From CAVVYJ01 sp963752495 (GTDB taxonomy: Bacteria; Pseudomonadota; Gammaproteobacteria; Burkholderiales; Methylophilaceae), in NCBI GenBank assembly GCA_963752495.1, contig CAVVYJ010000002.1:806001-870000 (forward strand): 64,000 bases of DNA, read 5' to 3'. Position 1 is the first letter of the stretch. Each line of letters opens with the position of its first letter. A program made the position numbers and the translations under genes. The notes under the pieces were generated by a model that saw only the letters and a list, made by a program, of their open reading frames with translations, was not told the origin of the DNA and did not search any database. This document shows, in pieces, positions 25,878-35,239 of this stretch.

Positions 25878-27094
25878 ATGAGACGTGTTGTAGTAACAGG
25901 ATTAGGAATTGTTTCTAGCCTTGGCAACAACAAAGCCGAGGTTAAGCAAAGTTTGTTTGATGGAAAGTCGGGCATTACCTTTCAGCAGGAATACGCAGAT
26001 CGTGGGTTTAGATCGCACGTGGCAGGTAACGTAAAGCTGGATTTGGAAGGTCTGATAGACCGTAAACTCATGCGTTTTATGGCGAAAGGGCACGCTTATT
26101 CATGGATTGCCTTGCAAGAGGCGATTGCCGATGCGAATTTGCCGCCAGAGCTGGTTTCTAATATTCGCACAGGCATGATTGTAGGCGCAGGCGGTACTTC
26201 AACGGAGAGCATGCTGGAAGCGACAGATACTTTCCGCGAAAAAGGCGCGAAACGTGTCGGGCCTTATATGGTCACCAAAACCATGTCTAATGGCATTGTG
26301 GCTTGTTTGGCGACTGGTGCGCAGATTAAGGGCGTCAATTATTCTATCAGCTCTGCCTGTTCTACCAGCGCACACTGTATTGGCAACGGCGTTGAGCAAA
26401 TCCAGATGGGCAAGCAAGATATTATTTTTGCTGGCGGTGGCGAGGAAGAGCATTGGACGATGTCTTTGCTGTTTGATGCGATGGGCGCGTTAAGTAGCAA
26501 GTATAACGAAACACCGGAAAAGGCTAGCCGTACTTATGATGCAGACCGCGATGGCTTCGTGATTTCCGGCGGCGGCGGTATTGTGGTGCTGGAAGAATAC
26601 GAACACGCGAAAAAACGCGGCGCAAAAATCTATGCTGAAGTCGTAGGTTATGGCGCAACATCCGATGGTTACGACATGGTTGCGCCAAGCGGCGAGGGTG
26701 CTGTGCGCTGCATGAAACTCGCGCTAGAAGGCGTTGATAAAGTGGATTACATCAATACACACGGCACCATCCACGCCAGTGGGTGACACCAAAGAGCTCG
26801 AAGCGATTCGTGAAGTATTTGGCGCCAATAACCCTGTGGCAATCGCTTCTACCAAATCGTTAAGTCGGCCATGCGCTTGGTGCAGCGGGCGTGAACGAGG
26901 CGATTTATACCTTGATTATGATGGAAAATAACTTCATCGCAGCAAGTGCGAATATTGAAAATCTCGACCCGGCTGCAGAGGGCATGAATATTGTGCGCAA
27001 ACGTATTGATAACGTCAAAATCGAAACCGCGCTCTCTAACAGTTTTGGCTTTGGTGGCACTAATGCTAGCCTCACATTAACGTTGCTGGATTAA
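25878..27094 (+). CDS. fabB: 3-oxoacyl-ACP synthase I, two one-base insertions
   Basis: FabB elongates the cis-unsaturated acyl chain made by FabA. The condensing-enzyme Cys lies in SSACSTSAHCIGNG, and the first catalytic His in INTHGT. The frame shifts at 26769 (an extra A in the codon after HGT, whose natural continuation is STPVGDTKELEAI) and at about 26866 (an extra C before GHALGAAGVNEAIY). Correcting both gives a protein of about 405 residues ending SFGFGGTNASLTLTLLD, which includes the final catalytic region. It has an AGGAG Shine-Dalgarno sequence and directly follows fabA. Confidence 0.93.
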
Positions 27095-27139
27095 TCACAT
27101 ATTCTGCTATTATTCTGTTATGAATATGCATGACATTTT

Positions 27140-27334
27140 GTGACTAAATTAAAGAATAACAGTGTGGTGAATGTCGCAAAGCAAATTGACATTAAAGTCA
27201 AAGAAGTGGTAAAGCTGTTTGAAGATAAGCTCGCTCGAAAGCAATTTACGATAAAGCTCGACAAAGGCTTGGGTATAACACTAGATATTGCTAAAATTTT
27301 ATCAATTTTAGGAATATTAAATTATCTGTTCTAA
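27140..27334 (+). CDS. Small hypothetical protein
   Basis: This 64-residue ORF with a GTG start is lysine-rich in the first half (KQIDIKVKEVVKLFEDKLARK) and ends in a hydrophobic helix (ITLDIAKILSILGILNYLF) that could span a membrane. It begins 45 bases after fabB in an AT-rich region, with no clear Shine-Dalgarno sequence. No family is recognised, and it may not be translated. Confidence 0.3.
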   Translation: MTKLKNNSVVNVAKQIDIKVKEVVKLFEDKLARKQFTIKLDKGLGITLDIAKILSILGILNYLF

Positions 27335-27395
27335 AGAGAATTTTACCAAAAACCTGATACATAGTGCTGGGGAGTTACTAAGACGGATTGCACAA

Positions 27396-28514
27396 TTAGG
27401 TTTGCACAGTAAGCAACTTAATAAGTTTTTTATCCACGATGTCTACAAGATTTTTCAAAAATTGAATTTGCATCGTTTTTGAAAATTGATTTGCAAGTAC
27501 TTCAATCGCCTGCTTGTCAATTTGATGTTCTTCATGGTCAAATCTACTAATAGCACTCAATAATTTTTGAACGAAATCTTTTAAATTACCGCACTCTACT
27601 TCACTAAAGCAGGGTAAGTGAAAATACTCTTTATTGCCTTCCCCAGTATAGCCAATGACATAATTACCACTCAAAGCAGCCATTACTGGTGGCATCGCTA
27701 GACCTTCAAACTCACTAAAAGATAGAAATATTTTTGATTCTGAGAGTATACGATAAACCTCTTCTTCGCTTACGCCATCAATCGGCTGCAGTTTCCAATT
27801 TTCTGGTAACTTATCGCCCAAAAAGAATAAAAACATTTGTGTATGAATTGCCAACTTTCTTGGCATATAGCAAATAATATTTTGTTTTTCTTGCAGTGGT
27901 TTAAAAGTGGCTTTATCAATAACATAAGATGAAGGGATGATTTTATTGGAGCATGCAGGAAAAATAAGCTCGATACACTCGGTTGTATCTTTAGACATGC
28001 TTATAATGAAAGCGGCATTCTCGTATGCCCTCTGCAACATTTTAAAATCACCTATTCCACTTTTCGTCTCCAAATTCATCAGATAACCATTCTGAACATT
28101 GATTGCATAGCTAATACCAGCTTCAAATAGCTTCGAGGCATTACGCAAGACTTGGACTTCGGTGAGCACAACAAAATCTTTTTTTGGATCAAGATTTAGG
28201 TTTCTTCTAATATCTGACTGGTGTTTGAATAGGCTAGGGCTGAAACTGGGCTGACTTGGATACAAAATTTGAGATTGAAAATTTTTATATTGCATCAGAT
28301 TAATAGCATCTGAATGGCTGTGCGTCACAATATTTCCGCCACATGGATAACGGAGCGCAGGGAGCGTAAAGATAATATTTTTTTTGGCGTCGCTGCCAGC
28401 GTTTACAGGAACATACTTGATTTTTTTTTCAAGAAATCGCCAAAGTAGCGAGTTTTTCTTTTCGATGATTCTTTTAATAATTTTTTTTGTAATGCCCATT
28501 TTCACAATACTCAT
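27396..28514 (-). CDS. Glycosyltransferase, GT-B fold (GT4-like)
   Basis: This 372-residue protein has the late motif of retaining GT-B enzymes, here SFSEFEGLAMPPVMAALSGNYVIGYTGEGNKEYF, which holds the acidic residue pair and glycine expected for nucleotide-sugar binding. The N-terminal half is less conserved (NIIFTLPALRYPCGGNIVTHSH). The gene is richer in A and T than its neighbours and stands alone between fabB and a lipoprotein gene, with spacers on both sides. It may therefore have been acquired by transfer. Donor and acceptor cannot be named. It would modify a surface glycan if it follows the family pattern. Confidence 0.65.
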   Translation of the reverse strand: MSIVKMGITKKIIKRIIEKKNSLLWRFLEKKIKYVPVNAGSDAKKNIIFTLPALRYPCGGNIVTHSHSDAINLMQYKNFQSQILYPSQPSFSPSLFKHQSDIRRNLNLDPKKDFVVLTEVQVLRNASKLFEAGISYAINVQNGYLMNLETKSGIGDFKMLQRAYENAAFIISMSKDTTECIELIFPACSNKIIPSSYVIDKATFKPLQEKQNIICYMPRKLAIHTQMFLFFLGDKLPENWKLQPIDGVSEEEVYRILSESKIFLSFSEFEGLAMPPVMAALSGNYVIGYTGEGNKEYFHLPCFSEVECGNLKDFVQKLLSAISRFDHEEHQIDKQAIEVLANQFSKTMQIQFLKNLVDIVDKKLIKLLTVQT

Positions 28515-28659
28515 TGATAGTGCTGGTGTAAATAATGCCGCACAACAAAAACTAATCCCTAGTTGCTTAAGTCATGATATTTGGTATATCAATATAAAGC
28601 ACTCAATGAATTGTATTTGATTGTACAATGTTCGTAAGCTTCGATTCAAACAATTTTAG

Positions 28660-28677
28660 GATGCGCAATTGCGCATC
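28660..28677. promoter_or_regulatory. Perfect 18-base palindrome
   Basis: GATGCGCAATTGCGCATC reads the same on both strands. It lies in the 232-base spacer between the start of the glycosyltransferase (minus strand) and the start of the lipoprotein (plus strand), about 70 bases from the latter, which is a good place for an operator. Nearby, TGATAT and ATATCA form a weaker inverted repeat. No known regulator is matched. Confidence 0.4.
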
Positions 28678-28746
28678 ATATCAATTTGGAACGCCTCAAC
28701 AAGTTCTCAGAAGGCTATAAATTGATTATAGATTAAGTTAATAGTA

Positions 28747-29288
28747 ATGAAAATAAAATATTTTATTCTGTGGCTAATTTTAATAGCGCTTTTGGCTGTG
28801 CGAGCATTGGTGACCGCACGGTGAACGTCACGGGCGACCAAATCGCCAAAAAACTCAACGAGAAATTAGCGCTCCCCATCTCGCTTCTTAAAGTGTTCGA
28901 TGTGAGTTTATCCAACTCTGTCGTTACTTTCGATAAAACCACCGGACGCATGATAACCACCATGGATAGCCAACTTTCTAGCGAGCTTTTTAATGAAAGC
29001 ATCGCCGGTAAGTTGGGCATTTCTGGCAAGTTGCGTTTTGATGCGGCAACGAGCAGTGTTGTGCTGGATGAACCAAAAGTGGAAAACTTTAATATCGCAG
29101 GTGCAAACGGCAAATATAACGAGTTGCTAAACGCCATGGCAAAAGCCGTGGGCGGCGAGATGCTCAACGGCTTAACGCTCTACAAAGTGAAACCGGAAGA
29201 TTTAAAATTTGGCGGCACCAGCTATAGCCCGAAAGACATGGTGGTGACGGATAATGGTTTGCAATTGACTTTAACACCTGCAAAATAG
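28747..29288 (+). CDS. DUF1439 lipoprotein (YceB-like), frameshift at the lipobox
   Basis: The mature part of about 165 residues matches DUF1439: CASIGDRTVNVTGDQIAKKL, LPISLLKVFDVSLSNSVVTFDKTTGRM, then KPEDLKFGG at the end. These proteins are small outer-membrane lipoproteins of unknown role with a tubular lipid-binding type fold. The signal peptide starts at the ATG at 28747 (MKIKYFILWLILIALL) and leads into the lipobox GC, but one base is missing near 28792, so the signal and mature parts are in different frames. The break is probably a sequence error, as in neighbouring genes. Confidence 0.75.
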
Positions 29289-29914
29289 GCTACTCTAAGA
29301 AGCTCATGAGTGTCTGCTGGTGATTAGATGACTAATAGGTATATCTGCTGTATGAGAATTGACGTAAGCTATTTTAGATAGTTAATTCGTAGATTAGCGG
29401 TTATTAATGATACAGATTTTAATATTCCATAGTTGTCTATAAGCAATGAGTCATGTTAAAGCTGATAAATAGGCATTATCAATGTTGGTGAGATAGTCGA
29501 GTCGAATCATAGATACGAAAAAGTCATATTTAATTGCGGTTGAACTAGGTTGTAAGATCGGTATTCGGAATTAACGGTGCTATAGTTGCCGGGTTATGGA
29601 GTTGAAAACGGTTATGTACATTTAAAATAAGCATTAAGTAAAGGTATTTGATTCTAGTCTGACAAACTATAAAAATATTATATGTGATTGAAAGTGGTCT
29701 ATTCGAGGTTGCTTGTCGGAATTATTGAAATGCGAGATAGACAGTAAAACAAACATTAAGCTAGTTAACAAAGCTGAGAAGTTTACCTAGTCCACTAAAG
29801 GAATTAAGTACGAATCAATGGCAATTATACACCTGGAATATTGAATTAGTTCAAATAACAACTATAAGATGTTTAACCCTAGAAAGCCAATATCCATGCG
29901 GCTTCGGAGTATCT
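29289..29914. other. 626-base stretch without a recognisable gene
   Basis: No ORF longer than a few dozen codons, no tRNA or rRNA, and no strong hairpin with a T-run was seen here. The sequence is AT-rich and lacks the codon-like texture of the flanking genes. It starts right after the DUF1439 stop and ends at the DUF498 stop, so it is a gap between convergent genes. It may be a decayed gene, an unknown RNA or poorly assembled sequence. Confidence 0.5.
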
Positions 29915-30284
29915 TTAAATCAATAAAGCAGCCGCCACATTGCGGCCTTCACTCATTAAAAAGTTATAAGTTCTGCACGCTGCGGCGGTGGTCATGCATT
30001 CAAGCGGAATGCCGCATTCGGTGAGTTTTCTAAACACTTTAGGGTGCAAAAACTGGTGTTTTTCGCCAGTGCCCAGCAAAACCAGTTCCGGCTTTAAATC
30101 TACAATTTGTGCAAGATGCGCTTCATTCAAGCTGGCAAAATCAGTCGCCTGCCAATCCAAAATCAGCTTATCCGCCATCACAATCAAATTGTGCGTATAG
30201 CGTGCTTTATTGATTTCCACAAAGCCATGCGCCGTGGCCCGTAATTAAATAGTGATTTTCGGCAGTGGTTAAATGGAGTTTCAT
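29915..30284 (-). CDS. Mth938-like (DUF498) protein, one insertion near the N-terminus
   Basis: This protein of about 122 residues belongs to the DUF498/Mth938 domain family (relatives of mitochondrial NDUFAF3). Typical features are KPELVLLGTGEKHQFL, GIPLECMTTAAACRTYNFL and a final EGRNVAAALL. The N-terminal segment MKLHLTTAENHYLITGHGAW is in another frame. Removing one base near 30224 joins it to FVEINKARYTHNLIVM, which is the natural family sequence. The function in bacteria is unknown. It is divergent from alaA, 96 bases away. Confidence 0.82.
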
Positions 30285-30380
30285 CTTGCTTTGCGTGCAG
30301 GCTTTCATTGAGTGAAAGGCTCATTCTAATGTAAACTAACGGCTTTACAAACCCAAGCTTTTAAAGCAAAAACCAGCCGT

Positions 30381-31613
30381 ATGCAGCCACTCAATAAATC
30401 TAACAAGCTCAATAACGTTCTCTACGATATTCGTGGCCCGGTTTTGCAGCGCGCGCGGCAAATGGAAGAAGAAGGCCAGCGCATTATCAAGCTCAATATC
30501 GGTAACCCCGGTGTATTTGGTTTGGATGTGCCTGAGGAAATTCAGCAAGATGTGATTCGCAACATGAGCAAATCGGGTGTTTATACCGATAGCAAAGGCT
30601 ATTTTGAGCCACGTAAAGCGATTATGCATTACACGCAAAGCAAGCATATCGCGAATGTGACGGTGGATGACATCTTCATCGGTAATGGTGTTTCGGAATT
30701 GATTGTTATGGCGATGCAGGGCTTGCTGAATAATGGCGACCAAGTGCTGATCCCTATGCCGGATTACCCGTTGTGGACAGCCGCCGCAACGCTTGCGGGC
30801 GGCACTGCAAGGCACTATTTGTGTGATGAATCAACAGGCTGGCTGCCAGATTTAAAAGATATTGAATCAAAAATCAATGCGAATACCAGAGCGATTGTGG
30901 TGATTAATCCTAACAATCCAACAGGCGCGCTTTATCCTGTCGAGACGCTCAAAGGCATTATCGAGATTGCTCGCCATCATGGTTTGGTGATTTTTGCCGA
31001 TGAGATTTACGACAAAGTTTTATATGATGGCAACGTGCATACTTCAATTGCTTCTCTTGCTGATGATGTGTTGTTTGTCACCTTTAACGGGCTTTCAAAA
31101 AACTATCGTGCATGTGGTTATCGTTCAGGCTGGATGATTATTTCGGGCGATAAAGCAAATGCAGCCGATTATATGGAAGGCTTGAACATGCTGGCCTCCA
31201 TGCGGCTATGCGCCAATGTGCCAGGGCAACTGGCAATACAAACGGCGCTGGGTGGTTACCAAAGTATTGATGATTTGGTGGCACCCAGCGGCAGGCTTTG
31301 CAAGCAGCGTGATTTGGCTTACGAGATGCTCACGGCGATTCCCGGTGTGACATGCGTTAAGCCAAAAGCCGCGATGTATCTGTTCCCCAAGCTTGATCCT
31401 AAAATGTATCCGATTGAGGATGATCAGCAGTTTATTTTGGATTTACTGCTGGAAGAGAAAGTGCTGCTGGTGCAAGGCACAGGATTTAACTGGAAAACCC
31501 CGGACCATTTCCGCGTGGTATTTTTACCCAATGTGGATGATTTAACCGAAGCAATTAACAGAATTGCGCGATTCTTAAAAAATTACAGAATGAAGTTTGG
31601 AGCAAAAGCTTGA
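30381..31613 (+). CDS. alaA: Alanine-synthesising aminotransferase (AlaA type)
   Basis: This 410-residue class I PLP aminotransferase makes alanine from pyruvate and glutamate. It has the AlaA-type start KSNKLNNVLYDIRGPVLQRA, the cofactor region GVSELIVMAMQGLLNNGDQVL, NPNNPTGALYP and the PLP lysine in FNGLSKNYRACGYRSGW. Its stop overlaps the TTG start of hom by four bases, the usual betaproteobacterial alaA-hom-thrC order, which suggests coordinated amino-acid synthesis. Confidence 0.92.
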   Translation: MQPLNKSNKLNNVLYDIRGPVLQRARQMEEEGQRIIKLNIGNPGVFGLDVPEEIQQDVIRNMSKSGVYTDSKGYFEPRKAIMHYTQSKHIANVTVDDIFIGNGVSELIVMAMQGLLNNGDQVLIPMPDYPLWTAAATLAGGTARHYLCDESTGWLPDLKDIESKINANTRAIVVINPNNPTGALYPVETLKGIIEIARHHGLVIFADEIYDKVLYDGNVHTSIASLADDVLFVTFNGLSKNYRACGYRSGWMIISGDKANAADYMEGLNMLASMRLCANVPGQLAIQTALGGYQSIDDLVAPSGRLCKQRDLAYEMLTAIPGVTCVKPKAAMYLFPKLDPKMYPIEDDQQFILDLLLEEKVLLVQGTGFNWKTPDHFRVVFLPNVDDLTEAINRIARFLKNYRMKFGAKA

Positions 31614-32923
31614 AGCAATTGAATGTTGGACTTTTGGGCATCGGCACGGTTGGTGGTGGCGTATATACAGTATTAAAGCGTAATGCGGCAATCATCTCGC
31701 GCCGCACGGGCTGTGCAGTCAAAATTGTGCAGATTGCCGATAGAAATGTTGAGCACGCCAAGAAGTTGACTGATAACGAGGTGGAGGTTACTGGCGATGC
31801 GTTTGCCGTGGTGTCTAACCCCAATGTTGATGTGGTGGTTGAGCTAATTGGTGGTTATACGGTTTCAAAGGAGCTGGTTTTAAAAGCCATCGCAAACAAA
31901 AAACATGTTGTGACTGCCAATAAGGCGCTACTTGCCTTGCATGGCAACGAGATATTTGCTGCTGCACAAAAAGCAGGCGTGATTGTGGCTTTTGAGGCAG
32001 CGGTCGCCGGTGGTATCCCCATTATTAAAGCGCTACGTGAGGGCTTGGGTGCAAACAAAATCGAATGGATTGCCGGGATTATTAACGGCACAACCAACTT
32101 TATTCTTACTGAGATGCGTGATAAAGGTTTGGCATTTGCAGACGTGCTAAAAGAAGCACAGCGCTTAGGCTATGCAGAAGCTGACCCGACGTTTGATATT
32201 GAAGGCATTGATGCCGCGCATAAACTCACGATTATGGCGGCAATTGCTTTTGGTATGCCGATGAAATTTGATGCAGCTTTCACCGAAGGCATTACAAAAC
32301 TTCAGCAGACTGATATTAAATATGCCGAAGAGTTGGGCTATCGCATCAAGCTCTTGGGCATTACCAAGAACACAGATAAGGGCGTTGAGCTTCGCGTTCA
32401 TCCAACGTTAATTCCGGAAAAGCGGTTGGTTGCCAATGTGGATGGCGCGATGAACGCGGTTGTGGTGAAAGGTGATGCGGTTGGGCCTACGCTTTATTAT
32501 GGCGCAGGTGCTGGGGCAGAACCGACGGCGAGCGCAGTGGTGGCGGATTTGATGGATGTTGCGCGCTTGAGCGGCGCAACCGTCGAGCAGCGTGTACCTT
32601 ATTTGGGTTTTCAAGCAGATCAGCTTACCGATTTGCCGGTTTTATCTATTGAAGATACCAATAGCGCATACTACTTACGTATGCGTGCCTCAGACAAACC
32701 AGGTGTTTTGGCTGGCGTTACCAAGATTTTGGCGGATCGTAATATTTCGATTGATGCAATGCTGCAAAAAGAGCCTGCAGATAATGAAACCGAGGCCGAT
32801 ATCGTGATTTTGACCCACGTGACGCAAGAGAAAAATATGGATGCGGGTATCGCGCAAATCGAGGCCTTGCCAGCAATTGTTGGAAAAATCATCAAGTTAC
32901 GCATGGAAGAACTCGGAAAGTAA
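31610..32923 (+). CDS. hom: Homoserine dehydrogenase
   Basis: Hom reduces aspartate semialdehyde to homoserine for threonine and methionine synthesis. The 437-residue protein begins at a TTG (KQLNVGLLGIGTVGGGV), with the nucleotide loop GIGTVGGG. Further conserved parts are VTANKALLA, AAVAGGIPIIKALREGL, GIINGTTNFILTEM and YAEADPTFDIEGIDAAHKL. A C-terminal ACT domain (YYLRMRASDKPGVLAGVTKILAD) allows feedback by threonine. The TTG start is set by the four-base overlap with alaA and the conserved N-terminus. Confidence 0.96.
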   Translation: MKQLNVGLLGIGTVGGGVYTVLKRNAAIISRRTGCAVKIVQIADRNVEHAKKLTDNEVEVTGDAFAVVSNPNVDVVVELIGGYTVSKELVLKAIANKKHVVTANKALLALHGNEIFAAAQKAGVIVAFEAAVAGGIPIIKALREGLGANKIEWIAGIINGTTNFILTEMRDKGLAFADVLKEAQRLGYAEADPTFDIEGIDAAHKLTIMAAIAFGMPMKFDAAFTEGITKLQQTDIKYAEELGYRIKLLGITKNTDKGVELRVHPTLIPEKRLVANVDGAMNAVVVKGDAVGPTLYYGAGAGAEPTASAVVADLMDVARLSGATVEQRVPYLGFQADQLTDLPVLSIEDTNSAYYLRMRASDKPGVLAGVTKILADRNISIDAMLQKEPADNETEADIVILTHVTQEKNMDAGIAQIEALPAIVGKIIKLRMEELGK

Positions 32924-32944
32924 AGATAAGGCACAAGTAGCTCA

Positions 32945-34367
32945 ATGAGATATATTTCTACACGCGGGCAATCACCTGCATTAAGCTTTAGCGAAATTTT
33001 ACTTGGTGGTTTGGCGCCGGATGGCGGCTTATATATGCCACAGCAATACCCGCAATTTTCAGATGCCGATTTAACTGCGATGCGCGGCATGCACTATCGC
33101 GATTTGGCGTTTGCGATTTTAAGTCGCCTAATCGACGATATTCCTGCGGCAGATCTCAAAGCAATCATCAATAAAACCTATACTGCTGAAGTTTATGGAT
33201 TCACACGCCCCAATCAAAACGCTGAGGACATCACGCCTACGCTCAAGCTGGAAGATAACTTATATCTACTTTCACTTTCTAATGGCCCTACGCTGGCGTT
33301 TAAAGACATGGCGATGCAACTGCTCGGTAATCTGTTTGAGTATGTGCTCGCAAAAAAAGGCGAAATAACGAATATACTTGGCGCGACATCTGGCGATACC
33401 GGTAGTGCAGCGGAGTACGCCATGCGTGGTAAAAAAGGCGTACGTGTGTTTATGCTTTCGCCACACAAAAAAATGAGCCGTTTTCAAACTGCGCAAATGT
33501 TCAGCCTGCAAGACGATAACATTTTTAATATTGCCGTAAATGGCGTGTTTGATGATTGCCAGGACATGGTGAAAGCAGTGAGCAATGACGCAGCTTTTAA
33601 AGCCAATTACAAGATTGGCGCAGTGAATAGCATCAACTGGGGGCGTATCGTCGCGCAAGTGGTGTATTACTTCAAAGGTTATTTCTCGGTGACTAAAAAT
33701 AACTCGGAGAAGGTGGATTTTAGTGTGCCAAGTGGCAATTTTGGCAATGTGTGCGCTGGACATATTGCACGTATGATGGGTTTGCCGATTGATAAATTGA
33801 TTGTTGCAACGAACGAAAATGACGTGCTGGATGAGTTTTTCAAAACAGGACGTTTATAGACCCCGCGGCTCGGCCAATACCTATCATACTTCCAGCCCTT
33901 CCATGGATATCAGCAAAGCCTCAAATTTTGAGCGTTTTGTGTATGATTTGGTTGGTCAAGACGCTAGTAAAGTGCGTGACTTATGGAGTGCGGTAGATAG
34001 GGGCGGTGCGTTTGATCTTGGAGAGTTGATGCCAAAAGTGCGTGAATTCGGCTTTGTATCTGGCAGCAGTAATCATGCGGCACGTATGAAAACCATACGT
34101 GAAACCAAGCAGAAATATGATGTGGTGATTGATACGCACACGGCAGATGGTTTGAAAGTTGCACTTGAGCTGCGCGATTTAAGCAAACCTATGTTGGTGC
34201 TGGAAACCGCGCTCCCGGCGAAGTTTGAGGATGCCATCATGGAAGCACTTGGGAATGAACCGACAAGGCCTGAAAGCTTGAATAACATCGAAGCTTTGCC
34301 GCAAAAATTCACTGTGATGGACGCGGATGTTACACAGATTAAGAACTTTATCATAAGCCACGTATGA
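32945..34367 (+). CDS. thrC: Threonine synthase, one insertion
   Basis: ThrC converts phosphohomoserine to threonine. The PLP lysine lies in LSNGPTLAFKDMAMQLLG, and the phosphate-binding loop in GATSGDTGSAAEYAM, followed by SVPSGNFGNVCAGH-type sequence. The frame breaks at 33850, where an extra A follows EFFKTG; without it the protein continues as VYRPRGSANTYHTSSPSMDISKA... in the second frame. The reconstructed length is about 474 residues. It follows hom by 21 bases and its stop overlaps the thyA start. Confidence 0.94.
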
Positions 34368-35159
34368 AACAATATCATGACCTGTTGAAGCATGTGCTAG
34401 CGCACGGGAATATTAAAACTGACCGCACAGGCACAGGAACCACATCGGTTTTTGGCTATCAGATGCGCTTTGATTTGAATGACGGTTTTCCACTACTCAC
34501 TACCAAAAAACTGCATTTAAAATCGATTATTCATGAGCTGCTTTGGTTTTTGCAGGGCAGTACCAACATTGCATACCTTAAAGAAAATGGTGTAAGAATT
34601 TGGGATGAGTGGGCAGATGAAAATGGAAATCTTGGGCCTGTGTATGGCTATCAGTGGCGTAGTTGGCCCAAGCCAGATGGATCACATATCGACCAAATTA
34701 CACAAGTGATCAATGCGATTAAAAAAACACCTGATTCGCGTCGCTTGATAGTTTCTGCCTGGAATGTGGCCGATGTAGACCAAATGAAGTTACCACCTTG
34801 CCATGCTTTTTTTCAGTTTTATGTGGCTGATGGCAAATTGAGTTGCCAGCTATATCAGCGTAGTGCTGATATTTTTCTTGGGTGTGCCGTTCAATATTGC
34901 TTCCTACGCACTTTTAACGATGATGGTGGCGCAGGTATGTGGACTTAAACTGGGCGATTTTGTACATACTTTAGGCGATGCACACATTTACAGTAATCAC
35001 ATGGAGCAGGTGCAGGAGCAGCTTTCACGTACACCAAAAGCGTTGCCACAAATGCATCTTAATCCAAACGTGGGAGATATTTTTGGCTTCAGGTTTGAAG
35101 ATTTTTCGCTGGAGAATTACGACCCATATCCAGCAATTAAGGGTTTGGTGGCTGTATAA
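34364..35159 (+). CDS. thyA: Thymidylate synthase, one insertion
   Basis: ThyA methylates dUMP to dTMP with methylene-tetrahydrofolate. The catalytic Cys lies in LPPCHAFFQFYV (about residue 146), and the nucleotide region is DQMKLPPCHAFF with RRLIVSAWNV before it. A run of three G at 34880-34882 should be two. With that change RSADIFLG continues as VPFNIASYALLTMMVAQVCG and GDAHIYSNHMEQV. The corrected length is about 264 residues, as in E. coli. Its start overlaps the thrC stop by four bases, an unusual pairing of threonine and dTMP synthesis that probably reflects only shared transcription. Confidence 0.94.
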
Positions 35160-35160
35160 A

Positions 35161-35197
35161 GAAAAAGAGGCTGCCTCATGCTAGTAAGGCAGCCTCT
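35161..35197 (-). terminator. Intrinsic terminator of the EF-hand gene
   Basis: The stem AGAGGCTGCCT/AGGCAGCCTCT is 11 base pairs long with a 10-base loop. On the minus strand it is followed by TTTTTC. It lies between convergent thyA and the EF-hand gene and serves at least the latter. Confidence 0.8.
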
Positions 35198-35227
35198 ACT
35201 TGTGATTCTCAGGGGTAAATCACAAGT
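35198..35227. repeat. Second hairpin, directly beside the terminator
   Basis: ACTTGTGATT and AATCACAAGT form a perfect 10-base-pair stem with a 10-base loop and abut the terminator stem. In the EF-hand mRNA this hairpin comes first and the terminator second. It may stabilise the 3' end of the message or bind a protein. Confidence 0.55.
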
Positions 35228-35239
35228 AAGTTAAACGTT

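Noticed and set aside
33801..33859. Programmed ribosomal frameshifting in thrC, thyA or fabB
   Set aside because: No slippery heptamer with a following stem was seen. The breaks occur in many unrelated genes and mostly need removal of one base at varying sequence contexts, which fits sequence error.
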